Assembly: GCA_030147525.1 (NCBI GenBank)
Contig: JASBVF010000012.1
Span: forward strand, 105,307 to 169,306
Source: Bacteroidota bacterium
GTDB taxonomy: Bacteria; Bacteroidota; Bacteroidia; Chitinophagales; Saprospiraceae
Direction: 5' to 3'
Length of the DNA: 64,000 bases
Each line of letters starts with the position of its first letter. The stretch's first letter is position 1. A model generated the notes under the pieces. The model was not told where the DNA came from, ran no database searches, and worked only from the letters and a program-made list of their open reading frames with translations. Of this stretch, positions 18,933-27,531 are shown one piece after another. A program made the position numbers and the translations under genes.

Positions 18933-18959
18933 GGTGAATCTTTTTTGTTGAAAATTAAT

Positions 18960-19012
18960 GTAACGTCGGCTTTAGCCGGCGTGTGCCGTACGCCGGCTAA
19001 AGCCGACGCTAC
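18960..19012. repeat. REPIN-like inverted doublet, family A, copy 2
   Basis: Arms of 22 bases (18960-18981 and 18991-19012) pair with one mismatch around a 9-base loop; the core is again CGGCTTTAGCCG with GTAACG or, read from the other side, GTAGCG at the foot. It lies between susD and the PL6 gene, so the PL6 gene is bracketed by two copies. Confidence 0.8.
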
Positions 19013-19014
19013 TT

Positions 19015-20580
19015 TTAGTTCGCTGAGTTCCCCACCAGGTTCGGGTTCCGGTCCAATTCGGTTTGAGCGATTGGAATGAAATCCTTGCCGGCAGCGAAGG
19101 TGTTGAATTCGAAATCGTGGGCTTTCAGTTCCGCCAGTTTGGCTGGGTCATTGAGGAAGCCCCAACGCTTGATGTCGTACCAGCGCTTGCCCTCGATGGG
19201 AACCTCCATGATGCGCTCATGCTCCAGTTGTTTCATGAAATCGGCCAGCGAGAGGGCAGCAAATTCGGCTTCCCTGTTGGGCAGGTTGGCACGGTTGCGC
19301 ACCTGTTGCACTAACTTGGCAGCGTCACCGATTTTACCAGTGTTGGCAAGACATTCAGCGTACATCAGCAGCACGTCGGCATAGCGGATGACGTGGTAGT
19401 TGAAACCAGCGGTAAACGCATCGGTTCCGCCAACAGCATTCGTGTATTTTTTGATGTAATAATTGCCTTCAGAACCCGGGCCGTACCTCGTGAGCCAGTC
19501 CTGGCCGTAAGCCGTGGTGTAGCCTTCGGTTGGTTCGTAGGACAGGATGGTAGCGTGGTAGCGTGGGTCGAGTTTGTTGTCAACCGTCTTTTCCTTACGC
19601 ATTTCATTGTAGAGGAATGCGGTTGGGTAAAAATCGAAGAAATCACCCTGCGAGTAGGTCGGCGTCAGGGCGAGGAACTGCCGCCAGTTCTGGTTCGGGT
19701 CGCCGCCCCAATTGAAGTCGGAGTTGGCGCTCGTGGTGAATTCCGCCCAGAAAATCCGCTCGGTGTTGTTCCTTTCCACGGCCGGGTCTTGCGAAAACAA
19801 GTCAGCGTAGTTCGGTGCCAGGGTGTACTGGTTGGAGTTTACCACAGCCTGAAAGTGGGGTAGGGCAGCGGCATAGTCGCCCTCGTAGAGGTAAACCGTT
19901 CCGAGCAATGATTGCGCAGCACCTTTGGTTGCACGGCCTTCCTGTCCCTGGTCGGGGCCGGTCACGTTGTTGTAGGTAAGCGGCAAACGGGAGATGGCTT
20001 GCTCCAAATCAGATTTCACCTGGGCGTACACCGTTGTCAAATTCACTTCGGCGTTGCTTGGGTAAAATGCTTCGGCTCCTTTCGGTGTCTCCAGGATGAG
20101 CGGCACTTTATCCTGCACGTTGGCAAGGTTGAAGTAAGCCAGCGCCCGCAGGAAGTAGGCCTGACCAAGCAGGCGCTCTTTCAAATCCGCATCGACGCTC
20201 TCGATGCCCGGCACGTTTTCCAAAACCTGGTTGGCACGGGAAACCATGATGTAGTGGCCCGCCCAGAAGATTTCCAATGCACCGTCGGTAGCAGGAACGG
20301 TGAAGGCGCTGAAGCCCGTCATGAACGGCCAGGGGCTACGGCTGGAGATTTCGTCGCCACGGCCATCGTTGTAAATCGGCGTGATGCGCTGGTACATGCC
20401 GTCGATAATCAAGGCGTTGTAAATCGCATCGACAGCCGCCACGGCCTGGTCCTGGTTTGCATAAAATTCCGTGGACGAAAGCCTGTTCGGGTCCGTGATT
20501 TCAAGATTGTCTTTGCAGGCGTTAAGCCCAACGAGCAGGAGCAACGCACTGAGGAATATTTTTGAGAATTTATTTTTCAT
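19015..20580 (-). CDS. SusD/RagB-family glycan-binding outer-membrane lipoprotein
   Basis: 521 residues from the ATG at 20580, which starts a lipoprotein signal (KIFLSALLLLVGLNAC); an upstream in-frame Met is not needed. SusD features: the N-terminal DPNRLSSTEFYANQDQA segment, TPR-like helices (LLGQAYFLRALAYFNLAN; AAQSLLGTVYLYEGDYAAAL), and the C-terminal RYADVLLMYAECLANTGK and LEHERIMEVPIEGKRWYDIKRWG blocks. It captures oligosaccharide at the cell surface and closes the SusC channel as a lid. Four bases separate it from susC. Confidence 0.95.
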   Translation of the reverse strand: MKNKFSKIFLSALLLLVGLNACKDNLEITDPNRLSSTEFYANQDQAVAAVDAIYNALIIDGMYQRITPIYNDGRGDEISSRSPWPFMTGFSAFTVPATDGALEIFWAGHYIMVSRANQVLENVPGIESVDADLKERLLGQAYFLRALAYFNLANVQDKVPLILETPKGAEAFYPSNAEVNLTTVYAQVKSDLEQAISRLPLTYNNVTGPDQGQEGRATKGAAQSLLGTVYLYEGDYAAALPHFQAVVNSNQYTLAPNYADLFSQDPAVERNNTERIFWAEFTTSANSDFNWGGDPNQNWRQFLALTPTYSQGDFFDFYPTAFLYNEMRKEKTVDNKLDPRYHATILSYEPTEGYTTAYGQDWLTRYGPGSEGNYYIKKYTNAVGGTDAFTAGFNYHVIRYADVLLMYAECLANTGKIGDAAKLVQQVRNRANLPNREAEFAALSLADFMKQLEHERIMEVPIEGKRWYDIKRWGFLNDPAKLAELKAHDFEFNTFAAGKDFIPIAQTELDRNPNLVGNSAN

Positions 20581-20584
20581 GTTG

Positions 20585-23500
20585 TTAAAATTTAATTTGT
20601 AAGCCAATCATGGAAGTCCTTGGACGAGGGTAGGTCCCGAAGTCGAAACCCGGGTTCAGGATTCCAGCCTGAAAGTCAGGGTTGTAGCCTTTGTAGGAAG
20701 CAAACGTGTGGACGTTTTGCATGGTGAAATAGACCCTTGCGCTCTGCATTTTCAGCCTGCCAAGGAAGTCGCCATTCAGGGTGTAGCCCAGTGAGATGGT
20801 ATTTATCCTGAAATAATCGCCCTTTTGCAACCATCCCGGACGGTCAGAGTCACGCTGGTTGTTGTTCGGGTCGTTCCAAACCACCCGTGGGATGTCGGTG
20901 TCCGTGTTGGACATCGTCCACCGGTCGAGGATGTCTTCGTGCCAGTTGGTGAAACCGGAAGTCGGCATCAAGCCTCTGTAAAGGTTGCTGTTGATGAGGT
21001 TGCCACCGCTGCCCTGACCGAAAATGGTGAAGTCGAAACCTTTGTATTCTGCCACCACGTTCAGGCCGTAGTAGTAGGTAGGCATGCCTTGTCCGAGGAA
21101 CTGGCGGTCGTCCTCATCGACCACGCCGTCGCCGTTGAGGTCTTGGAAACGGATATCGCCGGGAGCGGTGTTTTCATTTTGGAACGCAGCAGCATCAATT
21201 TCACCCTGGTTTTGGAAAATGCCGTCATAGACCCAGCCGTAGTGTTCGCCCACAGAGCGGCCCACTTCCGTTCTTGCACCTGCGCCGGAAATGAACTCCA
21301 AGTTGCCAATTTCTTTCACTTCATTCTTCACAGTGTAGAAGTTGGGTGAAATGCTGAAGTTGACGTCGCCGAGCTTTGGCCTCCAGTTGGCGGAGAACTC
21401 GAAACCTGAGTTTTCGATGGAACCAGCATTGGTCGTCAGACCAGCCAAAGAACCGTTGGAAAGCGGGATGGGCAGGTCAATCAGCACATCTTCCGACGTG
21501 TTGGAGTAGTATTCTGCTGTGAAATCAAGTTTTCCGTTCCACATTTCAAGGTCAATACCAACACTTCTCGTAATCCTTGTCTCCCAGGTAATGGCGGGGT
21601 CAACGAGGATGGTCGTTGCTGCGCCCAACACCCGGCCCGTGTTAAATTCGTAGGGGATGGCCCGGTTGATGCGGCTCTGGTAGCGGAAGTTGCCTATCTC
21701 TTGGTTGCCCAATTGGCCGTAACCACCCCGCAGCTTCAGGCCGCTCACTGCGTCAGGCAGGTCGAGGTCTTTGTGGATTTTCCAGCCAAGGCCGATGGAT
21801 GGGAAAATGGCAAAGCGGTCTTCTTCCCGGAACTTGGACGAACCGTCGTTCCTGATGTTGAAAGTCAGGAGGTATTTGTCGTCGAAGGCGTAGTTTACCC
21901 GGCCCAGGTACGACAGCAGCGCTGCGGGTTGCTGGTTGTCAATTACGCTGAAAGTGGAGGCGCTACCCAAGCTGAGGATGTAAGGCTTTTCGAGGCCCGA
22001 ACCCACCGCTGCGAATTGGCGGAAGTTGAATTCCTGGTAGCTTTGGCCCGCCAGCAATGTGAGGTCGTGTTTGCCAAATTTTTTCTTGTAAGTCAACGTA
22101 TTTTCCACGAGGTACGAATCGGAGGAGCGGTTGCCCAGTTGCAGTTCCGCCACCGGCCTTGGGAAGAAATAGCCAAGGTCGTAGGCAGGAGCAAACAACT
22201 GGTCAGTAATGCTGGTGTTGTCGTACTGGAAATTCAGCTTGTAAGTCAATCCGCTCAGGATTTCTACCGAACCATAAGCATTCGCCAGGAGCCTGTTCAC
22301 TTTGGTCTGGTTTTGCACCAAGGTGTTGAAACCCGGCACGTTCAGCGTGATGGATTGGTGGATAACGGCGTCAGCGCCGCCGAAACCGCCTTCCCGGTTG
22401 GGGTCGAGCAGGGGAATGGTGGGAGCTGCTTGCAGCAGGTCGTTTACCAGCGTCGGCCTGCCACCGGGGAGGAAGAGCGAGAACGGGCCGGTGTAGAACA
22501 ATGGATTTTCATCTGAGCGCACTACGTACACGTTTTCGCCAAATTTGAACCTGCCCAGGTCCGTTTCGGAGTTCACCCTGAATGAGTAACGTTTGTAATC
22601 GGGGCCATCTCCTACCAGCGTACCTTTATTATTGAGGTAATCCATCGAAAGGTAGTAGCTGGTCTTGGCAGTGCCGCCGCTCAGGGCGAGGTTATAGTTC
22701 TGGATAGAGCCATCCTTGTAGCCTTCGTCCTGCCAATCCGTGTCAATATTTGAGATGTAGGAAGGGGAGGTCGGGTCGTTGCCTGGCACGGCGGGTTGGC
22801 CCGCATTGGCCAGCAGTTCCGAATTGATGGTCTGGTATCCTTCACGGTTCAACACTGGTATGCGGTCTGGCACAGTTTGAATGCCCGTGTAGGCGGAAAG
22901 GTTGACGCTGAAACGGTCATTTTTCTTTCCTGATTTCGTGGTGATAATGACGACGCCGTTGGCGGCCCGGTTGCCGTAAATGGCCCCGGAGGTTGCATCC
23001 TTCAATACCTGAATGGTCTCGATGTCGTTAGGGTTGATGTCCCGAATGCCACCGGCCAGCGGGAAGCCATCCACCACATACAGCGGCTCGGCACTTGCAC
23101 CTAAGCCGAATGTACTGACGCCCCTTACACGCACGCTCGGCGTGGCGCCTGGCTGTCCATCAGAGGTGATGGATACACCAGCCACCCGGCCCTGCATCAT
23201 CTGGGTGACGTCGTTGGAAGCCTGTTTGCGCATTTCATCCGTGTTCACGACGCTGACGGCGCCGGTGAGGTCTTCTTTTCGCTGGGTGCCGTAGCCGACG
23301 ACTACGATTTCGTTGAGAATCTTTGAACCCTCTTCCAGGGTCACGTTGATCACAGTTTGATTACCTACCGTAATTTCTGCGACTTTGTAACCAGTGTAAG
23401 AAAAAATGAGGGTGTCCTCCGCCGTAGTTCTGAGTGAGTAGGAACCATCAATGTTCGTAATCGTTCCCTGATTACTGTTTTTAATAAGTACGTTCACACC

Positions 23501-23665
23501 GATGAGGGATTCACCGCTGCTTGATGTGACTATACCTGTAACAGTCTTGCCGTTTTGGGCCATTACTGTCCCAAAAGCCAGCAAGAGTAAGCTGGCTGTA
23601 GCTGCCCATTTTTTCAAGCGGGCGTTCAATTGTTCAGCCATGAAACTGAGTTGGCATTTCTTCAT
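20585..23665 (-). CDS. SusC/RagA-family TonB-dependent transporter
   Basis: 1026 residues. Signal peptide (MAEQLNARLKKWAATASLLLLAFGTVMAQ), a carboxypeptidase-like regulatory domain (TVTGIVTSSSGESLIGVNVLIK), a TonB box region, the plug (EIVVVGYGTQRKEDLTGAVS; GAIYGNRAANGVVIITTKSG), then the 22-strand barrel ending PRTSMIGLQIKF. It imports oligosaccharides, here probably alginate fragments, across the outer membrane with TonB energy. First gene of the four-gene locus susC-susD-PL6-lyase. A Bacteroidota promoter with overlapping direct repeats lies just upstream. Confidence 0.95.
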   Translation of the reverse strand: MKKCQLSFMAEQLNARLKKWAATASLLLLAFGTVMAQNGKTVTGIVTSSSGESLIGVNVLIKNSNQGTITNIDGSYSLRTTAEDTLIFSYTGYKVAEITVGNQTVINVTLEEGSKILNEIVVVGYGTQRKEDLTGAVSVVNTDEMRKQASNDVTQMMQGRVAGVSITSDGQPGATPSVRVRGVSTFGLGASAEPLYVVDGFPLAGGIRDINPNDIETIQVLKDATSGAIYGNRAANGVVIITTKSGKKNDRFSVNLSAYTGIQTVPDRIPVLNREGYQTINSELLANAGQPAVPGNDPTSPSYISNIDTDWQDEGYKDGSIQNYNLALSGGTAKTSYYLSMDYLNNKGTLVGDGPDYKRYSFRVNSETDLGRFKFGENVYVVRSDENPLFYTGPFSLFLPGGRPTLVNDLLQAAPTIPLLDPNREGGFGGADAVIHQSITLNVPGFNTLVQNQTKVNRLLANAYGSVEILSGLTYKLNFQYDNTSITDQLFAPAYDLGYFFPRPVAELQLGNRSSDSYLVENTLTYKKKFGKHDLTLLAGQSYQEFNFRQFAAVGSGLEKPYILSLGSASTFSVIDNQQPAALLSYLGRVNYAFDDKYLLTFNIRNDGSSKFREEDRFAIFPSIGLGWKIHKDLDLPDAVSGLKLRGGYGQLGNQEIGNFRYQSRINRAIPYEFNTGRVLGAATTILVDPAITWETRITRSVGIDLEMWNGKLDFTAEYYSNTSEDVLIDLPIPLSNGSLAGLTTNAGSIENSGFEFSANWRPKLGDVNFSISPNFYTVKNEVKEIGNLEFISGAGARTEVGRSVGEHYGWVYDGIFQNQGEIDAAAFQNENTAPGDIRFQDLNGDGVVDEDDRQFLGQGMPTYYYGLNVVAEYKGFDFTIFGQGSGGNLINSNLYRGLMPTSGFTNWHEDILDRWTMSNTDTDIPRVVWNDPNNNQRDSDRPGWLQKGDYFRINTISLGYTLNGDFLGRLKMQSARVYFTMQNVHTFASYKGYNPDFQAGILNPGFDFGTYPRPRTSMIGLQIKF

Positions 23666-23696
23666 AAGTGAATAATTAATGAGAATAAATGTTTTT

Positions 23697-23743
23697 TTAA
23701 CACTTCTTATTGCAAATGTAAAATTAACACTTCTAAATGCAAA
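23697..23743 (-). promoter_or_regulatory. Promoter of the susC operon with overlapping direct repeats
   Basis: Minus-strand promoter TTTG (23740-23743), 19 bases, TACATTTG (23713-23720): near-consensus for the housekeeping sigma factor of Bacteroidota. A direct repeat with 27-base spacing (TTAACACTTCT at 23697-23707 and 23724-23734 on the plus strand) places one copy between the two boxes and one over the expected transcription start. That arrangement suits a repressor, most likely the divergent Nudix-type regulator. Confidence 0.65.
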
Positions 23744-23813
23744 ATAATTTTTGCTATTTTTCTAATGTGCAATCAAATTGTCCATAGTGTCGTTTTTACA
23801 CAAAAGATAATTT

Positions 23814-23846
23814 TTTGTGTTGATTACACACTTAATTTTATATTTG
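23814..23846 (+). promoter_or_regulatory. Promoter of the Nudix-regulator operon with inverted repeat
   Basis: TTTG (23814-23817), 21 bases, TATATTTG (23839-23846). The inverted repeat TGTGT-N5-ACACA (23816-23830) overlaps the upstream box and the spacer, and a looser GTGT-N7-ACAC (23787-23801) lies just before it. ACACTT recurs at both divergent promoters. The leader to the ATG at 23995 would be about 140 bases. Confidence 0.5.
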
Positions 23847-23994
23847 ACACTTTGTTTTAGCTGTGAAATAAGTTTCTAAGGGTTGGGAGGGGTACTCAAA
23901 GGCTTCGGTATCGTTCTGAACTCACCAAAAAGCATAATCTTACGTCACTGACATCACTAAAGGACTTAGCTTTGCCTAAGGAGTTCTTAACAAA

Positions 23995-24714
23995 ATGCCA
24001 AGTTTAGACATGAATCAAGAAACCGGGCACGCCGTGACCTACCAATACGATGCAGAAGATAAAGTGTTGGCAGCAGTGGACTGCATCATCTTCGGATTTG
24101 ATGAAGAGGACTTAAAAATCCTGCTCATTAAAAGAGGTTTTGAACCTGAAAAAGGAAAGTGGTCGCTGGTCGGCGGTTTCCTGAAAAAGGAAGAAACGAT
24201 GGAGGATGCTGCTACCCGAATTCTGGAATTGTACACGGGACTTGACAATATATACATGGAACAAGTCGCCACGTTCAGTGAAGTGGATCGTGATCCCGTG
24301 GAACGAACTATATCGACGGCTTACTATGCGCTGATCAATATCCGGGAACACAGTAAAAACCTTATCAAGCAGTTCTCTGCCCAGTGGTTCAGCGTTTCCA
24401 ATGCGCCCCACCTGATTTTTGACCATGACCGGATGGTGCAGCACGCCTTGCAACGATTGAGAAACCGGTCAGCAACCGAGCCGATCGGTTTCGACCTTTT
24501 GCCTCAAAAATTCACCATGCGGCAACTGCAAAAACTCTATGAAGCGATCTGGGATGCCCCGTTCGACAAACGCAATTTTATTAATAAGATAAACTCGCTG
24601 AATATCATCGACAAATTGGATGAGAAGGACATGACTACCTCTCGCAAAGGTTCCTATCTCTATCAGTTCAATGCGGAAAAGTATGAAAAACGAGAAGGTA
24701 AATTTTTGATTTGA
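23995..24714 (+). CDS. Nudix-domain transcriptional regulator (AraR/NrtR-like)
   Basis: 239 residues. Residues 20-150 form a Nudix fold (AVDCIIFGFDEEDLKILLIKRG; GKWSLVGGFLKKEETMEDAATRIL). The Nudix box is degenerate: the REUxEE core reads RILELY, so catalysis is unlikely and the domain probably senses a ligand. The C-terminal 80 residues are a winged helix (MRQLQKLYEAIWDAPFDKRNFINKINSL). In Bacteroides such proteins (AraR) control sugar use. It is divergent from susC and reads into the epimerase gene after 10 bases, so it may control the polysaccharide locus, the hydroxyproline genes, or both. Confidence 0.85.
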   Translation: MPSLDMNQETGHAVTYQYDAEDKVLAAVDCIIFGFDEEDLKILLIKRGFEPEKGKWSLVGGFLKKEETMEDAATRILELYTGLDNIYMEQVATFSEVDRDPVERTISTAYYALINIREHSKNLIKQFSAQWFSVSNAPHLIFDHDRMVQHALQRLRNRSATEPIGFDLLPQKFTMRQLQKLYEAIWDAPFDKRNFINKINSLNIIDKLDEKDMTTSRKGSYLYQFNAEKYEKREGKFLI

Positions 24715-24724
24715 TCACCATTTT

Positions 24725-25726
24725 ATGAAAAAAGACTTCTTCTGCATCGATGCCCACACTTGCGGCAACCCGGTCCGGCTCGTTTCCGGTGGCGGGCCGC
24801 AGCTTCAGGGAAAAACCATCGCCGAAAAACGGCTGGATTTTTTGAAAAACCACGACTGGATCCGCAGAGGCCTCATGTTCGAACCCCGGGGCCACGACAT
24901 GATGTCCGGCAGCATCCTGTATCCGCCGGCGGATGAGGCCAACGATGTGGCCGTGCTTTTCATCGAAACCAGCGGTTGTCTGCCCATGTGCGGCCACGGC
25001 ACCATCGGCACGGTAACCATCGCCATTGAACATGGACTGGTGACCCCGAAAGTCCCCGGCAAACTGCGCCTCGAAACGCCTGCCGGCCTCGTGCTCGTCG
25101 AATACGGGCAGGAGGGCAAGCAGGTAAAATGGGTGCGTTTGACCAACGTCCCGTCCTTCCTCCACAGCACCGGCCTCACTGTCGAATGCCCAGATCTCGG
25201 CGAGTTGACGGTGGATGTTGCCTACGGCGGAAACTTCTACGCCATCGTGGACCCACAGCCGAACTTCGGCGGCCTTGAAAACTTCACCCCCGGCCAACTC
25301 ATCGCCTGGAGTCCCGTTTTGCGTCAGCGATTAAATGAAAAATACCAGTTCATTCACCCGCTTGACGACCGCATCCGTGGCCTGAGTCACCTGCTCTGGA
25401 CGGGCAAAACCATTTCACCGGAAGCACACGCCCGAAATGCCGTTTTTTACGGTGAAAAAGCCATCGATCGATCGCCTTGCGGCACGGGCACCTCTGCCCG
25501 CATGGCGCAATGGGCGGCGAAGGGTAAGTTGAAAGTGGGCGACCGTTTCATTCACGAAAGCATCATCGGCAGCCAGTTCATCGGACGGGTGGAGGCGGAG
25601 GCAAGGGTAAGGGAATACTCCGGCATCGTGCCGAGCATCCAGGGCTGGGCGAAGATTACGGGCTACAATCACATCATCATCGACGACGAGGACGACCCGT
25701 ATGCGCACGGGTTTCAGGTCGTATAG
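24725..25726 (+). CDS. Proline racemase family, probable 4-hydroxyproline 2-epimerase
   Basis: Converts trans-4-hydroxy-L-proline to cis-4-hydroxy-D-proline, the first catabolic step. 333 residues, usual for this family. Both catalytic Cys are present: Cys 89 in MCGHGTIG and Cys 252 in DRSPCGTGT. Two Cys argue for an epimerase rather than the Thr-containing trans-3-hydroxyproline dehydratase; residues after the second Cys (GTSARMA) fit hydroxyproline epimerases better than proline racemase. A D-amino-acid dehydrogenase gene lies one gene downstream, as in known hydroxyproline operons. The deaminase and semialdehyde dehydrogenase of the pathway are not in the window. Confidence 0.88.
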   Translation: MKKDFFCIDAHTCGNPVRLVSGGGPQLQGKTIAEKRLDFLKNHDWIRRGLMFEPRGHDMMSGSILYPPADEANDVAVLFIETSGCLPMCGHGTIGTVTIAIEHGLVTPKVPGKLRLETPAGLVLVEYGQEGKQVKWVRLTNVPSFLHSTGLTVECPDLGELTVDVAYGGNFYAIVDPQPNFGGLENFTPGQLIAWSPVLRQRLNEKYQFIHPLDDRIRGLSHLLWTGKTISPEAHARNAVFYGEKAIDRSPCGTGTSARMAQWAAKGKLKVGDRFIHESIIGSQFIGRVEAEARVREYSGIVPSIQGWAKITGYNHIIIDDEDDPYAHGFQVV

Positions 25727-25785
25727 AGAGTGAGAGAAGTGAGAGGAGTGAGAGGAGTGAGAGGAGTGAGAAGGATGAGAAGGGT
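25725..25785. repeat. Left quasi-repeat arm (GAGTGAGAG units)
   Basis: Imperfect reiteration of GAGTGAGAG starting within the stop codon of the epimerase gene. The first 21 bases are exactly complementary to the last 21 of the arm at 26181-26218, so the two can pair across the four-helix-bundle gene. Confidence 0.85.
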
Positions 25786-25810
25786 GGTAATTATTTAAAT
25801 CAATAATACT

Positions 25811-26170
25811 ATGACGAATGCTGAGTTCAATGAAATTTTCAGGAAAAGGACACGGGCTTTTGCAGTCAGGGTGTTCAAATTTCTTGATACTTTACCAAAA
25901 TCATCATCTGTAAATGTGATTTCTTATCAGTTGGGAAAGGCCTCTTCATCCGTTGCAGCTAATTTCAGGGCTTTTTGCCGGGGCAGGTCTAAAAATGAAA
26001 AATATTCTAAGATTTGTATTGTAGTTGAAGAAGCTGATGAATCTGAATTTTGGTTAACTTTTACACAAGATCTCAATTATGGTGATCAGCAAGAATTGAC
26101 TTATTTGATTAAGGAATGTATTGAAATTCTGAAGATAGTCTCTTCAATAAAAAATAAGTTGGCGAGTTGA
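25811..26170 (+). CDS. Four-helix-bundle protein (23S rRNA intervening-sequence protein family)
   Basis: 119 residues. Signature segments: RTRAFAVRVFKFLDTLP, SYQLGKASSSVAANFRAFCR and YSKICIVVEEADESEFWLT. The family (S23, also near the Avd accessory proteins) is known from open reading frames inside stem-loop intervening sequences of 23S rRNA; its molecular role is unclear, and binding of nucleic acid has been proposed. The gene is clearly more AT-rich than its neighbours, and complementary repeat arms flank it, as if it occupied the loop of a hairpin inserted between two catabolic genes. Confidence 0.88.
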   Translation: MTNAEFNEIFRKRTRAFAVRVFKFLDTLPKSSSVNVISYQLGKASSSVAANFRAFCRGRSKNEKYSKICIVVEEADESEFWLTFTQDLNYGDQQELTYLIKECIEILKIVSSIKNKLAS

Positions 26171-26180
26171 GAAATGTGCG

Positions 26181-26218
26181 TTCTCACTTCTCTCACTCTC
26201 TCACTTCTCTCACTCTCT
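26181..26218. repeat. Right quasi-repeat arm (CTCTCACTT units)
   Basis: Complement of the arm at 25725-25785. It ends on the base before the ATG of the dehydrogenase gene (26219), so it occupies the position of the ribosome binding region. Confidence 0.85.
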
Positions 26219-27466
26219 ATGAAAATCAACATAATCGGTGGCGGCGTAATCGGCTTATTTTCAGCCTACTACCTTCAGAAAGAAGGCCACCAAATCCACA
26301 TATTTGATCAAACCAACCTCACGGACGGCTGCTCCTACGGCAACGCCGGCATGATCACGCCCAGCCATTTCATTCCGCTGGCGGCGCCCGGCGTGGTGGC
26401 GCAGGGCGTGCGCTGGATGTTCAATTCGAGCAGTCCGTTTTACATCAAACCCAGACTCGACCTGGAACTGGCGCAGTGGCTCTGGCGATTTTACCGCTCC
26501 TGCAACCGGCGGCAAGCGGAGGCGGCCATGCCTGTTTTACTCGACTTCAATTTGTTGGGTAAAAAACTTTACCGGGTGTTTTACGATGAAACCGGCCTCG
26601 ATTTCAAACTGAAAGAGGAGGGCATTCTCATGCTTTACCAGACCCCGAAAAAAGAAAAGGAAGAACTGGAAACGGCCGAAGCTGCCGCCCGCCTCGGTAT
26701 CGAAACGCAAACTTTTGACAGGCAGGAAGTCGGTAAATTTGAATCCGGCACGACAGTCAATGCGCTCGGCGGCGTTTTTTACCCCTGCGATGCCCATCTC
26801 TACCCGAATATTTTAATGGAACATTTGATAGGAATTTTGAGGAAAAACGGCGCAACGTTCCACGGCGGCAAAGCGGTGACGGGTTTTGAACAAAAAGGAA
26901 AAAAAATAACCGCCCTGCACTGCGGAAGCGAAAAATTTGAAGCGGATGCCTTCGTCTTAGCTTCCGGCAGTTGGTCGGCGAAGCTGCTCGGCAAGCTGGG
27001 CGTAAAACTTCACCTGCAAGACGGAAAGGGCTATTCCATTACGCAAAAAAATCCTGCCCAGCGGCCCGATCATGCTACTATTTTATCAGAAGCAAAAGTT
27101 GCCGTGACGCCGATGGGCAACGACCTCCGTTTCGGCGGTACGCTGGAACTGGGCGGGCTGAGCTCCCGCATCAACATGTCACGGGTACGGGGTATCCTTG
27201 ACGCCATACCCAGGTATTATCCAAATTTAAAAGTGGAAATGCCGCAGCCGGAAAATATCTGGTACGGCTACCGCCCCTGCTCCCCTGACGGGTTGCCGTA
27301 CATCGGCCGGATGAGGGATTTTGACAATCTCGTACTGGCGACGGGCCATGCAATGATGGGGCTGAGCCTTGGTCCTGCGACGGGGCAGGTGGTGAGGGAT
27401 ATTTTTGAAAATAAAAACACTGATAGCGAGTATATCCGCTTTTTTGATCCTGATCGGTTTGCCTGA
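26219..27466 (+). CDS. FAD-dependent D-amino-acid dehydrogenase (DadA-like), probable D-hydroxyproline dehydrogenase
   Basis: 415 residues from the ATG at 26219 (MKINIIGGGVIGLFSAYYLQ); 15 upstream in-frame residues come from the repeat arm. Rossmann FAD motif GGGVIG at residues 7-12, the DAO-family middle segment (LASGSWSAKLLGKLGVKLHLQDGKGYS) and the C-terminal FAD contact (GHAMMGLSLGPATGQVV). Expected reaction: oxidation of cis-4-hydroxy-D-proline to pyrroline-4-hydroxy-2-carboxylate at the membrane. Substrate is inferred from the nearby epimerase. Confidence 0.85.
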   Translation: MKINIIGGGVIGLFSAYYLQKEGHQIHIFDQTNLTDGCSYGNAGMITPSHFIPLAAPGVVAQGVRWMFNSSSPFYIKPRLDLELAQWLWRFYRSCNRRQAEAAMPVLLDFNLLGKKLYRVFYDETGLDFKLKEEGILMLYQTPKKEKEELETAEAAARLGIETQTFDRQEVGKFESGTTVNALGGVFYPCDAHLYPNILMEHLIGILRKNGATFHGGKAVTGFEQKGKKITALHCGSEKFEADAFVLASGSWSAKLLGKLGVKLHLQDGKGYSITQKNPAQRPDHATILSEAKVAVTPMGNDLRFGGTLELGGLSSRINMSRVRGILDAIPRYYPNLKVEMPQPENIWYGYRPCSPDGLPYIGRMRDFDNLVLATGHAMMGLSLGPATGQVVRDIFENKNTDSEYIRFFDPDRFA

Positions 27467-27531
27467 ACCGGGGCAAACAGGTTGTCTTTCCTTCCGGGTA
27501 TTTCAGGGCCGGGCTTTCCAGCGTGCTGGTT

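Noticed and set aside
25725..26218. Diversity-generating retroelement (four-helix-bundle gene as avd)
   Set aside because: No reverse transcriptase, template repeat or variable-protein gene is nearby; the intervening-sequence family fits better.
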